DNA of 64,000 bases from contig NZ_JAIQZC010000001.1 of assembly GCF_020164535.1 (NCBI RefSeq), positions 124,001 through 188,000 on the forward strand, in the 5' to 3' direction. The position numbers and the translations under genes are program-made. Under the pieces are notes generated by a model. The model worked only from the letters and a program-made list of their open reading frames with translations. It searched no databases and was not told where the DNA came from. The number at the start of each line of letters is the position of its first letter. Within the stretch, counting starts at the first letter, position 1. The stretch comes from Psychroflexus montanilacus. Lineage in GTDB: Bacteria > Bacteroidota > Bacteroidia > Flavobacteriales > Flavobacteriaceae. This document shows positions 28,528-38,289 of this stretch, one piece after another.

Positions 28528-29343
28528 TTAGTTATTGCCTAAAATAATCGGCATTCCATCTTTTCCAGATCCAATTACGATTACTTTAGAGTTTTCAGAC
28601 TCAGAAAGTTTAATCGTAGCTTGTATACCTTTTTCCTGAAGAATCTTATCAGTAAGAGAAGCACTTAAGATTTCGTTAGCTCTGGCTTTACCTTCTGCTT
28701 CAATTTCTTGTCTTTGTTTTTCTTTTGTAGCCTTTTCCAAACGAAATTCATATTCTAAAGACTCTTGCTCTTGCTTCAATTTTCTTTCGATAGCTTGTTT
28801 AATTGTAGGTGGTAAGGAGACATCTCTTACCAAAATTCTATTCACCTGAACATATTGATTTTTCAACAGTTGCTGAGTTTCATCATACATCTCATTTTGA
28901 ATAGATTCACGCTTTTGTGCATACAGTTCTTCTGGTTTGTAACGTCCAACCACAGTTCTGGTTGCAGATCTCACCGCAGGCTGTATCAAACGAGAAATAT
29001 ACTTTTCTCCCCTTTCCTTATGCAATAAACCTAACTGGTCATAAGTTGGTTCAAACCAGATAGTTGCATCTAATTTGATGTCCAATCCATTAGAAGACAG
29101 AACCTGCATAGATTCGTCTATGGTCTGCTGTCTTACTTCATAAACAAATACAGTATTCCAAGGTGCAACAATATGAAATCCTTCTTTCAGAGGAGCCTCA
29201 TCCGTAACCACACCACCTCCAAAACGCTTAAACAACACTCCAGCCTCACCAGAGTTGATGTTTACAGTTGAGTTGGAGATAAAAATAATTGCAATAACAA
29301 CCACAATAATTATAGGTACAATTGCTTTAGGTAATCTTTCCAT
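28528..29343 (-). CDS. prohibitin-like SPFH/band 7 membrane protein
   Basis: A 271-residue protein with one N-terminal membrane anchor (AIVPIIIVVVIAIIFISNS) and a prohibitin/SPFH domain (SGEAGVLFKRFGGGVV to VRDVSLPPTIKQAIERKLKQEQE), followed by a coiled coil rich in Glu and Lys and a short hydrophobic end (SKVIVIGSGKDGMPIILGNN). Such proteins build large ring scaffolds on the membrane and often modulate proteases such as FtsH. It lies ten bases after the VWA-like membrane protein gene. Confidence 0.9.
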   Translation of the reverse strand: MERLPKAIVPIIIVVVIAIIFISNSTVNINSGEAGVLFKRFGGGVVTDEAPLKEGFHIVAPWNTVFVYEVRQQTIDESMQVLSSNGLDIKLDATIWFEPTYDQLGLLHKERGEKYISRLIQPAVRSATRTVVGRYKPEELYAQKRESIQNEMYDETQQLLKNQYVQVNRILVRDVSLPPTIKQAIERKLKQEQESLEYEFRLEKATKEKQRQEIEAEGKARANEILSASLTDKILQEKGIQATIKLSESENSKVIVIGSGKDGMPIILGNN

Positions 29344-29353
29344 AGTAGTAAAT

Positions 29354-31369
29354 TTAAATTAGGCCTTTATATTTCCTAAAAAACCATTCTAAACTCAAAG
29401 TTAAGGCTAATAAAAGGATAAGCCATTCAAAATTGATTAAACTCTGTGTTTTTTGGATGGATTTTTGAATTGATTTAGGTTTATCTTTTTTAAGGCTAGA
29501 AATCAGTTGAGATTTGTTTGAAAATAAATAAATATTTTCCTTTCCTACCAATTTACTTAAGCCTTCAAAATCAGCATTTTCAAATGTGTTCTCACTTGAA
29601 TAATCTAAAATTTCAAACTTACCTGTTTTTGAGAGGTCAATATCGTCGCTTTGAATTGTAAAAGAATACTCCCCTGGCTCTAACTTCGAAAGGTCATAAG
29701 TATAGACATCTTCACCTTTAATTAATCTTGATATCTGAACTTGTTCTGAATTCAAATTTTTGATATTCATATCGAAATCATAACGCGTATCACTTTCAAA
29801 ATTAGCATTGTAATATTTAACCTTGATGAATTCATTTTCTCCAGAATTAATGACTGGTTTAACATCTACAGCAAGTGTATTTTTCGACTTAGACTGGGCC
29901 AAAAATTGAATTATCTTTTGAAAGCTTTGATCAAACTTGGTAAATGATGCATTTTCAATGTAGTATTTTGCTCTCCATCGCCAAATATTTTCTCCGAAGA
30001 GTACTGATTGTTTTACTTCATCTTCAGTTTTAAAGACCCATAAAGGAGATTCAACATCAATTCCATTTAATTGTTTTTGCAACAGGACTGAATATTCTTT
30101 ACTTAGTTGAATATCTCCGAATTTATCCTTTATTGGCGGATAATTTTTAAAATTTAGATTATTGACGAGGAATAAACTAAAATCTGAATTTAATGTTGCT
30201 GAATATTCTTCTGTAGATGAAATTAATTCCTTTTGAAACCCAAGATCTAAACGATTAAGCAATCCATAACTGGTGTGGGACCCTCCAATAATAAAGTGAT
30301 TGATAGATTTATCTTTTACTTCAGTAATCAGGTTTTGAAACGAATCCTGGGGCTGATAAAAAACGATCAAATCGTATTCTGAAATATCAATAGACTCATC
30401 TGTAGTTTTATGTTCAAACTCAAGTTCTTTGCTAGAATCTAAAATCCTATTAAAAAAACCAATATCTGGATGAAGAATATCTGAAATTAAAAGGATTTTT
30501 GACCTTGAATCAATCACATCTGTAGAGACAATTTTTTCATTATTCAGTTGATTTTTCTCATCCGCAAGTGGTTCTAATATCAATTTCAAAACCTTCATTC
30601 CTACTGGTTCTGCTGTTACTAAAAATTCAGTTTTAGAAGAGCTATTAGCAGGAATAGTTAGTGTTTTGGTTGCAATAACTTTGTCATCTTGGATAAGATT
30701 AAGCTTTTGCTTGACATCTTCTGAGCTATTTTGACTTACAAAAACTTCAACAGGGAATTTATTTTTAAAATACGAATAGCTATTGACGTTAACAAGATCT
30801 ATCTTAGAATCTCTATAGGTAGTGGTATCACCAAGAACTAAAACCTTACTGGAAAAGTCTGCGTTGAAGTTTTTAAACTTATAATCTTCTCCAAGCGTTT
30901 GATTACCATCAGTAAGCATTACAAAGGTAGATTCCGGTTCATCTAAAGCATTCGCGTAATCTATGACTTTGGAAATATTTGTGGAAGTTTCAGAAAACGA
31001 AAGTGAATCTACTGTTGATTCTAGGTTTCCTCCAAAATTTAGAAAGTTTAAATCATAGCTCTCATTTAAGTCTGAATCGCTTTTTAGATAAGATATAAAT
31101 TCGTTTAGTTCTGAAGAATTCGAAAGTTTATTGATAGATTCTGAATTATCCACTGCAAAAATAAGCTTTGGTTTTTCCAGGCTGTATGTAGTAGCATCAA
31201 TTTGAGGATTGACTAGCAAACATCCTAATAAAAAAAAAGACAAAAATCTAAAGAATGCTAGCACCCTTTGAGTTTTGTCTTTGAGTAGTTTATGATATAA
31301 AATCAGTGTCAAACCCGATGCACAAGCAAAATTTAATAAAAGCAAGAGCAAAAGGTGACCTGTCATCAT
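29354..31369 (-). CDS. membrane protein with VWA-like domain
   Basis: A 671-residue protein with two N-terminal membrane segments (LLLLLLNFACASGLTLILYH and FFRFLSFFLLGCLLVNPQI) and one at the C-terminus (FEWLILLLALTLSLEWFFRKYKGLI). The region after the second segment resembles a von Willebrand A domain: FAVDNSESI as a DxSxS metal site and VMLTDGNQTLG. A glutamine-amidotransferase-like fold (ILLISDILHPDIGFFNRIL) and a beta-sandwich then follow. BatA-like or cell-surface functions have been proposed for such proteins, but none is shown. Downstream of fabG by six bases. Confidence 0.78.
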   Translation of the reverse strand: MMTGHLLLLLLLNFACASGLTLILYHKLLKDKTQRVLAFFRFLSFFLLGCLLVNPQIDATTYSLEKPKLIFAVDNSESINKLSNSSELNEFISYLKSDSDLNESYDLNFLNFGGNLESTVDSLSFSETSTNISKVIDYANALDEPESTFVMLTDGNQTLGEDYKFKNFNADFSSKVLVLGDTTTYRDSKIDLVNVNSYSYFKNKFPVEVFVSQNSSEDVKQKLNLIQDDKVIATKTLTIPANSSSKTEFLVTAEPVGMKVLKLILEPLADEKNQLNNEKIVSTDVIDSRSKILLISDILHPDIGFFNRILDSSKELEFEHKTTDESIDISEYDLIVFYQPQDSFQNLITEVKDKSINHFIIGGSHTSYGLLNRLDLGFQKELISSTEEYSATLNSDFSLFLVNNLNFKNYPPIKDKFGDIQLSKEYSVLLQKQLNGIDVESPLWVFKTEDEVKQSVLFGENIWRWRAKYYIENASFTKFDQSFQKIIQFLAQSKSKNTLAVDVKPVINSGENEFIKVKYYNANFESDTRYDFDMNIKNLNSEQVQISRLIKGEDVYTYDLSKLEPGEYSFTIQSDDIDLSKTGKFEILDYSSENTFENADFEGLSKLVGKENIYLFSNKSQLISSLKKDKPKSIQKSIQKTQSLINFEWLILLLALTLSLEWFFRKYKGLI

Positions 31370-31375
31370 TGGTTA

Positions 31376-32122
31376 TTAGGTTAACATACCTCCATCCACA
31401 CTTAAGGTCTGCCCAGTAATGTAAGAGCTCATGTCACTAGCAAGAAAAACACATGCGTTTGCAATGTCTTCTGGTTGTCCACCACGTTTTAGGGGGATTG
31501 CCTGCCTCCATCCTTCAACCGTTTTCTCATCAAGCTTTTCAGTCATTTCAGTTTCAATAAAACCTGGTGCAACTACGTTGGAACGAATATTTCGAGACCC
31601 TAACTCAAGCGCGACAGATTTAGAAAAACCGATAATTCCAGCTTTGGAAGCAGAATAATTCGCCTGACCAGCATTTCCTTTTATGCCTACTACAGAACTT
31701 ATGTTGATTATGCTGCCGTGTCTCTGTTTCAGCATAGGTCTCAGGACAGCTTTTGTTAAGTTGAAAACCGAGTTCAGGTTTACTTTTATCACTTTGTCAA
31801 AATCATCTTCACTCATACGCATCAACAAGTTATCCTTGGTGATTCCGGCATTATTAATCAAAACATCAATACTTCCAAAATCCTTTATAATATCGTCTGC
31901 CAGTTTTTGAGCTTGATCAAAATCAGAAGCATCAGATTGGTATGCTTTTGCGTTAACACCAAACGTTTTTAAGTGATCCTCAAGCTCCTGAGCTGAACTT
32001 GAAGAAGAATTGTAGGTAAAAGCAACATTAGCACCGTGCTTTGCAAAAACTTCTGCAATACCTTTACCTATACCCCGACTTCCACCCGTAATAATGACAT
32101 TTTTTGAATCAAGTAATTTCAT
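31376..32122 (-). CDS. fabG: 3-oxoacyl-ACP reductase
   Basis: A 248-residue short-chain dehydrogenase. GGSRGIGKGIAE is the NADP-binding motif, NNAGIT the stabilising motif, and Ser-Tyr-Lys catalysis is in ISSVVGIKGNAGQANYSASKAG. It reduces 3-ketoacyl-ACP in each fatty acid elongation cycle. The ATG at 32120-32122 replaces an upstream TTG. A terminator and sucD are upstream, so fabG may have its own transcript, though the gap shows no clear -7 box. It is likely transcribed with the VWA-like gene. Confidence 0.95.
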   Translation of the reverse strand: MKLLDSKNVIITGGSRGIGKGIAEVFAKHGANVAFTYNSSSSSAQELEDHLKTFGVNAKAYQSDASDFDQAQKLADDIIKDFGSIDVLINNAGITKDNLLMRMSEDDFDKVIKVNLNSVFNLTKAVLRPMLKQRHGSIINISSVVGIKGNAGQANYSASKAGIIGFSKSVALELGSRNIRSNVVAPGFIETEMTEKLDEKTVEGWRQAIPLKRGGQPEDIANACVFLASDMSSYITGQTLSVDGGMLT

Positions 32123-32142
32123 AAACTTCAATTTAGAATATA

Positions 32143-32172
32143 AAAAAGCCCTTGTTTAAGAACAAAGGCTTA
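32143..32172 (-). terminator. terminator after sucD
   Basis: On the minus strand AAGCCTTTGTT, loop CTTA, AACAAGGGCTT, then a run of six T. It separates sucD from fabG. Confidence 0.85.
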
Positions 32173-32185
32173 AGACTAGTGAATG

Positions 32186-33061
32186 TTATTTGGATAAAAC
32201 TTCAGCAACTTTTTTACCAATTTCTGCAGGAGAATCTACAACGTAAATTCCTGAATCTTTCAGAATTGCTTTTTTAGCTTGAGCCGTATCTTCGCTTCCG
32301 CCTACAATAGCACCAGCGTGACCCATTGTTCTTCCAGCAGGAGCTGTTTCACCTGCAATAAATCCAATCACAGGCTTTTTGCTACCGCTTTCTTTATACC
32401 ATTTTGCAGCTTCAGCCTCCAGCTGTCCACCTATCTCTCCAATCATCACTACACATTCAGTATCAGGATCTCCTACTAACATTTCAACAGCGTCTTTAGT
32501 CGTAGTTCCAATGATTGGATCACCGCCAATACCAATAGCTGTTGTAATACCGTAGCCTTCTTTTACAACTTGGTCTGCTGCTTCATACGTCAATGTTCCA
32601 GATTTTGAAACAATACCTACTTTACCTTTTTTGAAAACGAAACCTGGCATGATACCAACTTTTGCCTCTTCAGGAGTAATAACACCTGGACAGTTTGGAC
32701 CAATAAGTCTGCAATCTTTTCCTTTGATGTAATCTGAAGCTTTAATCATATCAGAAACAGGAATACCTTCAGTAATAGCAATAATTACTTTAATACCGGC
32801 ATCTGCTGCTTCCATAATTGCATCTGCCGCAAATGCTGGCGGAACAAAAATGATAGTAGTATCTGCTCCAGCTTTTTCAACAGCTTCAGAAACCGTGTTG
32901 AAAACTGGCTTTCCTAGATGTGTAGTTCCTCCTTTACCAGGTGTAACTCCACCCACAATGTTGGTTCCGTAATCTATCATTTGCTCAGCATGAAAAGAGC
33001 CTTCACTCCCCGTAAATCCCTGAACAATTATTTTTGAATCTTTATTGACTAAAACGCTCAT
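32186..33061 (-). CDS. sucD: succinate-CoA ligase, alpha subunit
   Basis: A 291-residue subunit with the CoA-binding [15 protein letters not shown] start, the [10 protein letters not shown] block and the phosphorylated His in GHAGAIVGG near residue 245. It makes succinate and ATP or GTP from succinyl-CoA in the citric acid cycle. The sucC partner is not in this window. A minus-strand TACTTTTG box lies at 33092-33085, so sucD may have its own promoter. Confidence 0.96.
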   Translation of the reverse strand: MSVLVNKDSKIIVQGFTGSEGSFHAEQMIDYGTNIVGGVTPGKGGTTHLGKPVFNTVSEAVEKAGADTTIIFVPPAFAADAIMEAADAGIKVIIAITEGIPVSDMIKASDYIKGKDCRLIGPNCPGVITPEEAKVGIMPGFVFKKGKVGIVSKSGTLTYEAADQVVKEGYGITTAIGIGGDPIIGTTTKDAVEMLVGDPDTECVVMIGEIGGQLEAEAAKWYKESGSKKPVIGFIAGETAPAGRTMGHAGAIVGGSEDTAQAKKAILKDSGIYVVDSPAEIGKKVAEVLSK

Positions 33062-33135
33062 AAGTTTGTTTAATTTTTGTTGAACAAAAGTAATTTTTTA
33101 AGCCGAGCCTTAAAAATTATTAAGTATTTAATTGT

Positions 33136-33546
33136 TTAATTATGGTCATTTATATAAGATAAAATACCTTCTAGACCATCATCGCATGGTTGTGACATAA
33201 TGTAACCTCTATATAACTTGTTATCTCTAATCTCCCAGATGCTAAAAAAATCTGCCAGACCTATTAAATCTGTAGATTCCATAGTCTCAACATTGTAAGT
33301 AAATCTGGCGCAGACTTTATGATCTTCTTCTATAAGATGAGAAAATTCTGGAGACATATTTTCAAAAGATTTTCCCATTTCAAAAGACATGGACTTGAAT
33401 TTGTCATAATCGAATAGAAAAAAACCTTTACTGCTGTTCCAGTCAATTTTGATGTCTGGATGAATAAACTTTTCAAAGTCTGCCGTATTCTTATAATATT
33501 TTGAGGTAAAAAAGTCTTTAACTAAGTCCTTATTTGAAGTACTCAT
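33136..33546 (-). CDS. NTF2-like / SnoaL-type protein
   Basis: A 136-residue single-domain protein of the NTF2-like cone fold: helical start (NKDLVKDFFTSKYYKN), FIHPDIKIDWNSS, then a long curved sheet (HKVCARFTYNVETM, GLADFFSIWEIRDNKLYRGYIMSQP). These small proteins act as isomerases, hydrolases or carriers, and no catalytic set is obvious. Its start overlaps the stop of the LpxD-like gene by four bases, so it is co-translated with lipid A genes; why is unknown. Confidence 0.78.
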   Translation of the reverse strand: MSTSNKDLVKDFFTSKYYKNTADFEKFIHPDIKIDWNSSKGFFLFDYDKFKSMSFEMGKSFENMSPEFSHLIEEDHKVCARFTYNVETMESTDLIGLADFFSIWEIRDNKLYRGYIMSQPCDDGLEGILSYINDHN

Positions 33547-34478
33547 AAATTTTTCAATTTTTGAATGATATCTGGAATTCTGTTTATGTAGGCTAATTCT
33601 CTGTATTTTTTCTTTATATCGTCTGCAGGAGTACCAAAATAGGTTGTATTTGGTTTTAAATCTTTACTAATGCCAGATTGAGCAAATATGATTGCTTTTG
33701 AACCAATCTTTAAGCCACTGGCTATCCCGACTTGTCCCCAAATAGTCACTTCATCTTCTACAATAACGCAACCTGCTATACCTGTTTGTGAAGCGATTAA
33801 GCACTTTTTGCCGATAATTGTATCGTGCCCTATTTGAACCTGATTATCCAACTTTGTCCCTTCGCCAATGATGGTAATACCAGAAACTCCTTTATCTATG
33901 GTGCAAAGTGCTCCAATTTCAACGTTATTTTCAATCTTAACACTACCTCCAGAAAAAAGTTTATCGTGATGTGTAGGTCTGTTTTTGTAATAAAAAGCGT
34001 CCGCCCCTAGAATTGTTCCTGCATGAATCTGCACGTTGTCGCCAATTTCAACACCATCATAGATGGAGACATTGCTGTGGATAATACAATTATTACCAAT
34101 TTTCACATCATTCCCCAAAAACACATTAGGCTGTAGGATTGTATTTTCTCCAATTTTTGCTGAATTTGATACAGCTTGACTTGAGGCCTTGAAGGGTGAG
34201 AAATGAGCTGTAAGCTTATTAAAGTCTGTAAAAGGATCTTCTGAAATTAAAAGTGCTTTTCCTTCCGGGCAGTCCACTTTTTTATTGATTAATACAACGC
34301 TGGCCTTAGATTCTAAAGCTTTATCATAGTATTTAGGATGGTCTACAAAAACAATATCACCCTCTTCAACAACATGAATCTCGTTGATGCCCAGAATTTT
34401 AAAATCTGGTTCACCAACAAAATCAGCCTTAATAAGCTCAGCAATTTGTTTAAGACTTTGTGAGTGAGGAAACTTCAT
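33543..34478 (-). CDS. second LpxD-like N-acyltransferase
   Basis: A 311-residue left-handed beta-helix protein built of hexapeptide repeats (IGENTILQPNVFLGNDVKIGNNCIIHSNVSIYDGVEIGD) with an N-terminal LpxD-type uridine-binding domain. The probable catalytic His is in GHDTIIGKKC. A full LpxD is encoded at 37231-38265 in the same operon, so this is a paralogue that could acylate a different sugar nucleotide or be a partner subunit. It lies 14 bases after efp. Confidence 0.82.
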   Translation of the reverse strand: MKFPHSQSLKQIAELIKADFVGEPDFKILGINEIHVVEEGDIVFVDHPKYYDKALESKASVVLINKKVDCPEGKALLISEDPFTDFNKLTAHFSPFKASSQAVSNSAKIGENTILQPNVFLGNDVKIGNNCIIHSNVSIYDGVEIGDNVQIHAGTILGADAFYYKNRPTHHDKLFSGGSVKIENNVEIGALCTIDKGVSGITIIGEGTKLDNQVQIGHDTIIGKKCLIASQTGIAGCVIVEDEVTIWGQVGIASGLKIGSKAIIFAQSGISKDLKPNTTYFGTPADDIKKKYRELAYINRIPDIIQKLKNL

Positions 34479-34492
34479 TTGATAAGGTCTTC

Positions 34493-35059
34493 TTATTCTT
34501 TAATACGTTCTTTGTAAGTCCCTTTTTCAGTTTCAACTTTTACTTTATCGCCTTCGTTTATAAATAAAGGAACATTCACCTCTGCGCCTGTTTCCAAAGT
34601 CGCAGGTTTAGTAGCGTTGGTCGCTGTATTTCCTTTAAGTCCAGGTTCTGTTTGTGTCACTTCTAGAACCACATGAGGAGGCATATCGACAGAAAGTGGC
34701 TGATTATCTTCTGTGTTGATTAAGATAGTGACCACCTCACCTTCTTTAAGCAAATTTGGCATATCTAAGGCTGCTTCCAGTAGTCTAATTTGAGTAAAAT
34801 CTTCTACGTGCATGAAGTGATAAAATTCCCCTTCTTGATACAAAAACTGATACTTGTGAGTTTCAACTCTTACTTCTTCTATTTTGTGACCTGCAGAAAA
34901 GGTGTTATCAATAACTTTTCCAGTGGTTACACTTTTCAATTTGGTTCTCACAAATGCAGGACCTTTTCCTGGTTTCACATGGAGAAATTCCGTTACTTTA
35001 AATATATCGTGATTGTATCTGATGCACAATCCATTTCTAATGTCGCTTGTTGTAGCCAT
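34493..35059 (-). CDS. efp: elongation factor P
   Basis: A 188-residue three-beta-barrel protein. The tip loop of domain I carries Lys32 in HVKPGKGPAFVRTKLK, the site modified in many bacteria. It relieves ribosome stalling at consecutive prolines. No epmA/epmB or earP/rhamnosylation genes are in this window. Between lpxA and the second lpxD-like gene, a usual flavobacterial order. Confidence 0.96.
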   Translation of the reverse strand: MATTSDIRNGLCIRYNHDIFKVTEFLHVKPGKGPAFVRTKLKSVTTGKVIDNTFSAGHKIEEVRVETHKYQFLYQEGEFYHFMHVEDFTQIRLLEAALDMPNLLKEGEVVTILINTEDNQPLSVDMPPHVVLEVTQTEPGLKGNTATNATKPATLETGAEVNVPLFINEGDKVKVETEKGTYKERIKE

Positions 35060-35065
35060 AATTTT

Positions 35066-35848
35066 TTAGTTTGAAAAATATCCTTTCATAATTCCCCTTT
35101 GGGAATCTTTTATAAATTGAAGTATTTCATCACGCTCAGGAGTTGCCTCCATCTCTGCTTCTATAATTGAAACTGCCTGAGTATTGTTATAATTTTTCTG
35201 ATAAAGAATCCTATAAATGTTTTGAATTTCTCTTATTTTGTCTGTATCAAATCCTCTTCTGCGTAATCCTACAGAATTAATTCCAACATAAGATAAGGGT
35301 TCTCTTCCAGCTTTTACAAATGGTGGAACATCTTTTCTCACTAGTGAACCTCCTGTAATGAAAGCATGGCGTCCTATACTGCAAAATTGTTGCACAGCCG
35401 CCATTCCTGCAAGAACAGCATGATCGCCCACAACAATGTGTCCAGCTAGTGTACTGTTGTTTGAAAATACGCAATTATCTCCTACAATACAGTCATGTGC
35501 AATATGGCAATACGCCATGATCCAGCAGTTTTTACCAACTTTGGTTTTCATTTTATCGCTGGTACCTCTATTTATGGTAACACATTCTCTAATGGTCGTA
35601 TTGTCTCCAATTTCGGTAATGGTATCTTCGTCTTCAAATTTTTTATCTTGCGGTACGGCAGATATGACAGCACCAGGAAAAATACTCACGTTTTTTCCAA
35701 TGCGGGCACCTTCCATTATAGTTACGTTAGAACCAATCCAAGTGCCTTCGCCGATTTCAACATTGTTATGAATAGTAGTGAAAGGTTCTATCACTACATT
35801 TTTGGCAATTTTTGCTCCAGGATGAACGTATGCTAAGGGTTGATTCAT
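35066..35848 (-). CDS. lpxA: UDP-GlcNAc acyltransferase
   Basis: A 260-residue left-handed beta-helix acyltransferase: hexapeptide repeats (IGEGTWIGSNVTIMEGARIGKNVSIFPG) then the catalytic-type His in MAYCHIAHDCIVGDNC, and a helical C-terminus with GLRRRGFDTDKIREIQNIYR. It adds the first 3-hydroxyacyl chain in lipid A synthesis. It lies two bases after the lpxC-fabZ fusion gene. Confidence 0.95.
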   Translation of the reverse strand: MNQPLAYVHPGAKIAKNVVIEPFTTIHNNVEIGEGTWIGSNVTIMEGARIGKNVSIFPGAVISAVPQDKKFEDEDTITEIGDNTTIRECVTINRGTSDKMKTKVGKNCWIMAYCHIAHDCIVGDNCVFSNNSTLAGHIVVGDHAVLAGMAAVQQFCSIGRHAFITGGSLVRKDVPPFVKAGREPLSYVGINSVGLRRRGFDTDKIREIQNIYRILYQKNYNNTQAVSIIEAEMEATPERDEILQFIKDSQRGIMKGYFSN

Positions 35849-35849
35849 G

Positions 35850-37244
35850 TTATTTTGATTTTACAATTTGAGCCATGAGTTCAGCCTCACAAGCTAATTT
35901 ATCATTTGCATAAGCATATCCCTGCATATGACAAATTCCACGTCGGATTGGAGAAATAAGCTCCAGTTTGAAAATAAGCGTATCCCCAGGCACAACTTGT
36001 TGTTTGAACTTTACATTATCAATTTTGATAAAGTAAGTCAAGTAATTTTCAGGATCTTCTACCGTACTTAACGCTAAAATACCTCCGGTTTGAGCCATGG
36101 CTTCAATTTGAAGTACCCCAGGCATTACAGGCTTACCAGGAAAATGACCTACAAAAAAAGGTTCATTCATGGTTACGTTTTTGGTCCCAATTACAGACTT
36201 ATCTGTCAATTCAAAGATCTTGTCTACCAGTAAAAACGGAGGCCTGTGCGGGAGTCTGTTCATGATCTCCGTAACATCATAAAGCGGAGCTCTGTTAAGA
36301 TCAAACTTAGGTACTTTATTTCGTTTTTCAGTTTTAATAATTTTAGCAAGCTTTTTAGCAAACTGAGTGTTGATAGAATGACCTGGTTTGTTGGCGATGA
36401 CTTTACCTCTAATGTGTGTTCCTACCAATGCTAAATCCCCGATAACATCCAGCAATTTATGCCTAGCTGCTTCATTGGGATAATGAAGTGTGAGATTGTC
36501 TAAAATACCGTTAGGTTTTACAGAGATTTCATTTTTACCAAATGCTTCTTGTAACCTCACCATTGTATCTGGCGAAAGTTCCTTATCTACATAAACTATG
36601 GCATTATTAAGGTCTCCACCCTTAATAAGTCCATTTGCTAGCATTGCTTCTAGTTCATGCAAAAAGCTAAAGGTTCTTGAGTCTGCAATTTCTTTTTTGA
36701 AATCGCTCATTTTATTTAAATAAGCATTTTGTGTGCCCAGAACTTTAGTTCCAAAATCTACCATGGTAGTCACCTGATATTCATTAGCAGGCATCACTAT
36801 GATTTCTGAACCGGTTTCTTCATCTTTGAAGGAAATGACATCTTTCACAATAAACTCATCCCTTGGTGCATCTTGTTCTTCAATACCAGCTTTTTCTAAA
36901 GCTTCTACAAAAAACTTTGACGAACCATCCATAATAGGTGGCTCTGATGCATTAAGTTCTAAAATAACGTTATCTATTCCTAAACCTACGCAAGCAGCAA
37001 GAACATGCTCTGAAGTTTGGATTACTACGCCATTCTTTTCCAGACTTGTTCCTCTGTCCGTATTAGTAACAAAATTTGCATCTGCAGGAATAATTGGCTC
37101 GCCTTCAAGATCAATTCTTTTAAAAGCAAATCCATTATTGACTGGAGCAGGCTTGAATGTTAACGTAACATTTTGACCAGTATGAAGCCCCACTCCATGG
37201 AGAGACACTTCTTTTTTTATAGTGGTTTGGTTAATGGTTTTCAT
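35850..37244 (-). CDS. lpxC: LpxC-FabZ fusion: deacetylase / 3-hydroxyacyl-ACP dehydratase
   Basis: A 464-residue bifunctional protein. Residues 1-300 are Lpx[22 protein letters not shown], zinc ligands in [11 protein letters not shown] and in [17 protein letters not shown]. Residues 320-464 are FabZ with [15 protein letters not shown] and [23 protein letters not shown] containing the catalytic His and Glu. Deacetylation commits lipid A synthesis and FabZ makes acyl chains for membrane lipid, so the fusion links two competing flows. The fusion is typical of Bacteroidetes. I use the ATG at 37242-37244, overlapping the end of lpxD by 14 bases. Confidence 0.96.
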   Translation of the reverse strand: MKTINQTTIKKEVSLHGVGLHTGQNVTLTFKPAPVNNGFAFKRIDLEGEPIIPADANFVTNTDRGTSLEKNGVVIQTSEHVLAACVGLGIDNVILELNASEPPIMDGSSKFFVEALEKAGIEEQDAPRDEFIVKDVISFKDEETGSEIIVMPANEYQVTTMVDFGTKVLGTQNAYLNKMSDFKKEIADSRTFSFLHELEAMLANGLIKGGDLNNAIVYVDKELSPDTMVRLQEAFGKNEISVKPNGILDNLTLHYPNEAARHKLLDVIGDLALVGTHIRGKVIANKPGHSINTQFAKKLAKIIKTEKRNKVPKFDLNRAPLYDVTEIMNRLPHRPPFLLVDKIFELTDKSVIGTKNVTMNEPFFVGHFPGKPVMPGVLQIEAMAQTGGILALSTVEDPENYLTYFIKIDNVKFKQQVVPGDTLIFKLELISPIRRGICHMQGYAYANDKLACEAELMAQIVKSK

Positions 37245-38265
37245 TCTTGGGAAGTTGTTTTTCAATATTGTCTATGCGGCTTATTATTTTTGGGAAATTT
37301 CTGAAGTGAACATAAGATTTATTAAAATCACTATATCCAAACGCTGGAGAACCTTGGATCGCTTCATCATCTTTTATATTCCTTCCTACTCCAGTCTGAG
37401 CCTGTATTTTTACTCGATCACCAATTTTGATGTGACCTGCAACACCTACCTGACCTCCAATAAGGCAATTTTTACCAATTTTCGTAGATCCAGCTATTCC
37501 AGTTTGTGCTGCTATGGCAGTATGTTCACCTATCTCCACATTGTGTGCAATTTGGATTTGATTATCCAATTTTACACCTTTTCTAATTATTGTTGAACCA
37601 AGAGTTGCCCTATCTATCGTAGTTGCCGCACCAATATCTACATAGTCTTCTATGATGACATTCCCTATTTGTGGAATTTTGGAATATTCCCCATTGTCTG
37701 ATGGAGAAAAACCAAATCCGTCGGCACCTATTATTACTCCACTATGCAAAGTACAATGATTTCCAATCTGCGTTTCAGAATATATCTTACTTCCAGCAAA
37801 AATGGTCACATGATCTCCAATTGTCACATTATCACCAATATACACATTGGGGTATATTTTTACTTTATTACCAATCACTACATTTTCTCCAATGTAAACA
37901 AAAGCCCCAATGTAAGGCTCTTCTCCAAGTTTGGCTGAATCTGAAATTGAACTTGGTGTTTCAATACCTTTTTTATCCAGTTTAATTTGATTGTAAACTT
38001 CTAATAATTTTGAAAAGGCTTCGTAAGAATCTTCTACTTTTATAAGTGTAGTAGATATCGGCTGATTTTTCTCAAAACTTTTGTTTACTATACAAATGCT
38101 AGCTTCAGTTTCGTAAATGTATGCTGTATATTTAGGGTTGGATAAGAATGTAAGTGAACCTTCTTTCCCCTCCTCTATCTTAGAAAGCTTATCAACTTCG
38201 GCATCGGGATTTCCCTCGATGTCACCGTCTAATATATCTGCTATTTGTTGAGCTGTAAATTTCAT
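37231..38265 (-). CDS. lpxD: UDP-3-O-acylglucosamine N-acyltransferase
   Basis: A 344-residue LpxD. N-terminal uridine-binding domain (residues 1-100) then a long left-handed beta-helix and the catalytic His in [19 protein letters not shown]. It adds the second 3-hydroxyacyl chain. First gene of the lpxD-lpxCfabZ-lpxA-efp operon; a TATTTTTG -7 box on the minus strand (38278-38271) sits only five bases from its ATG. Confidence 0.95.
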   Translation of the reverse strand: MKFTAQQIADILDGDIEGNPDAEVDKLSKIEEGKEGSLTFLSNPKYTAYIYETEASICIVNKSFEKNQPISTTLIKVEDSYEAFSKLLEVYNQIKLDKKGIETPSSISDSAKLGEEPYIGAFVYIGENVVIGNKVKIYPNVYIGDNVTIGDHVTIFAGSKIYSETQIGNHCTLHSGVIIGADGFGFSPSDNGEYSKIPQIGNVIIEDYVDIGAATTIDRATLGSTIIRKGVKLDNQIQIAHNVEIGEHTAIAAQTGIAGSTKIGKNCLIGGQVGVAGHIKIGDRVKIQAQTGVGRNIKDDEAIQGSPAFGYSDFNKSYVHFRNFPKIISRIDNIEKQLPKNENH

Positions 38266-38289
38266 TCTGGCAAAAATAGAAAAAAACGG

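Noticed and set aside
35495-35836. Antisense open frame over lpxA, and similar long frames inside serC, lpxC-fabZ, parC and carB
   Set aside because: Codon use and composition follow the reverse strand gene and no homology or start signal supports them.
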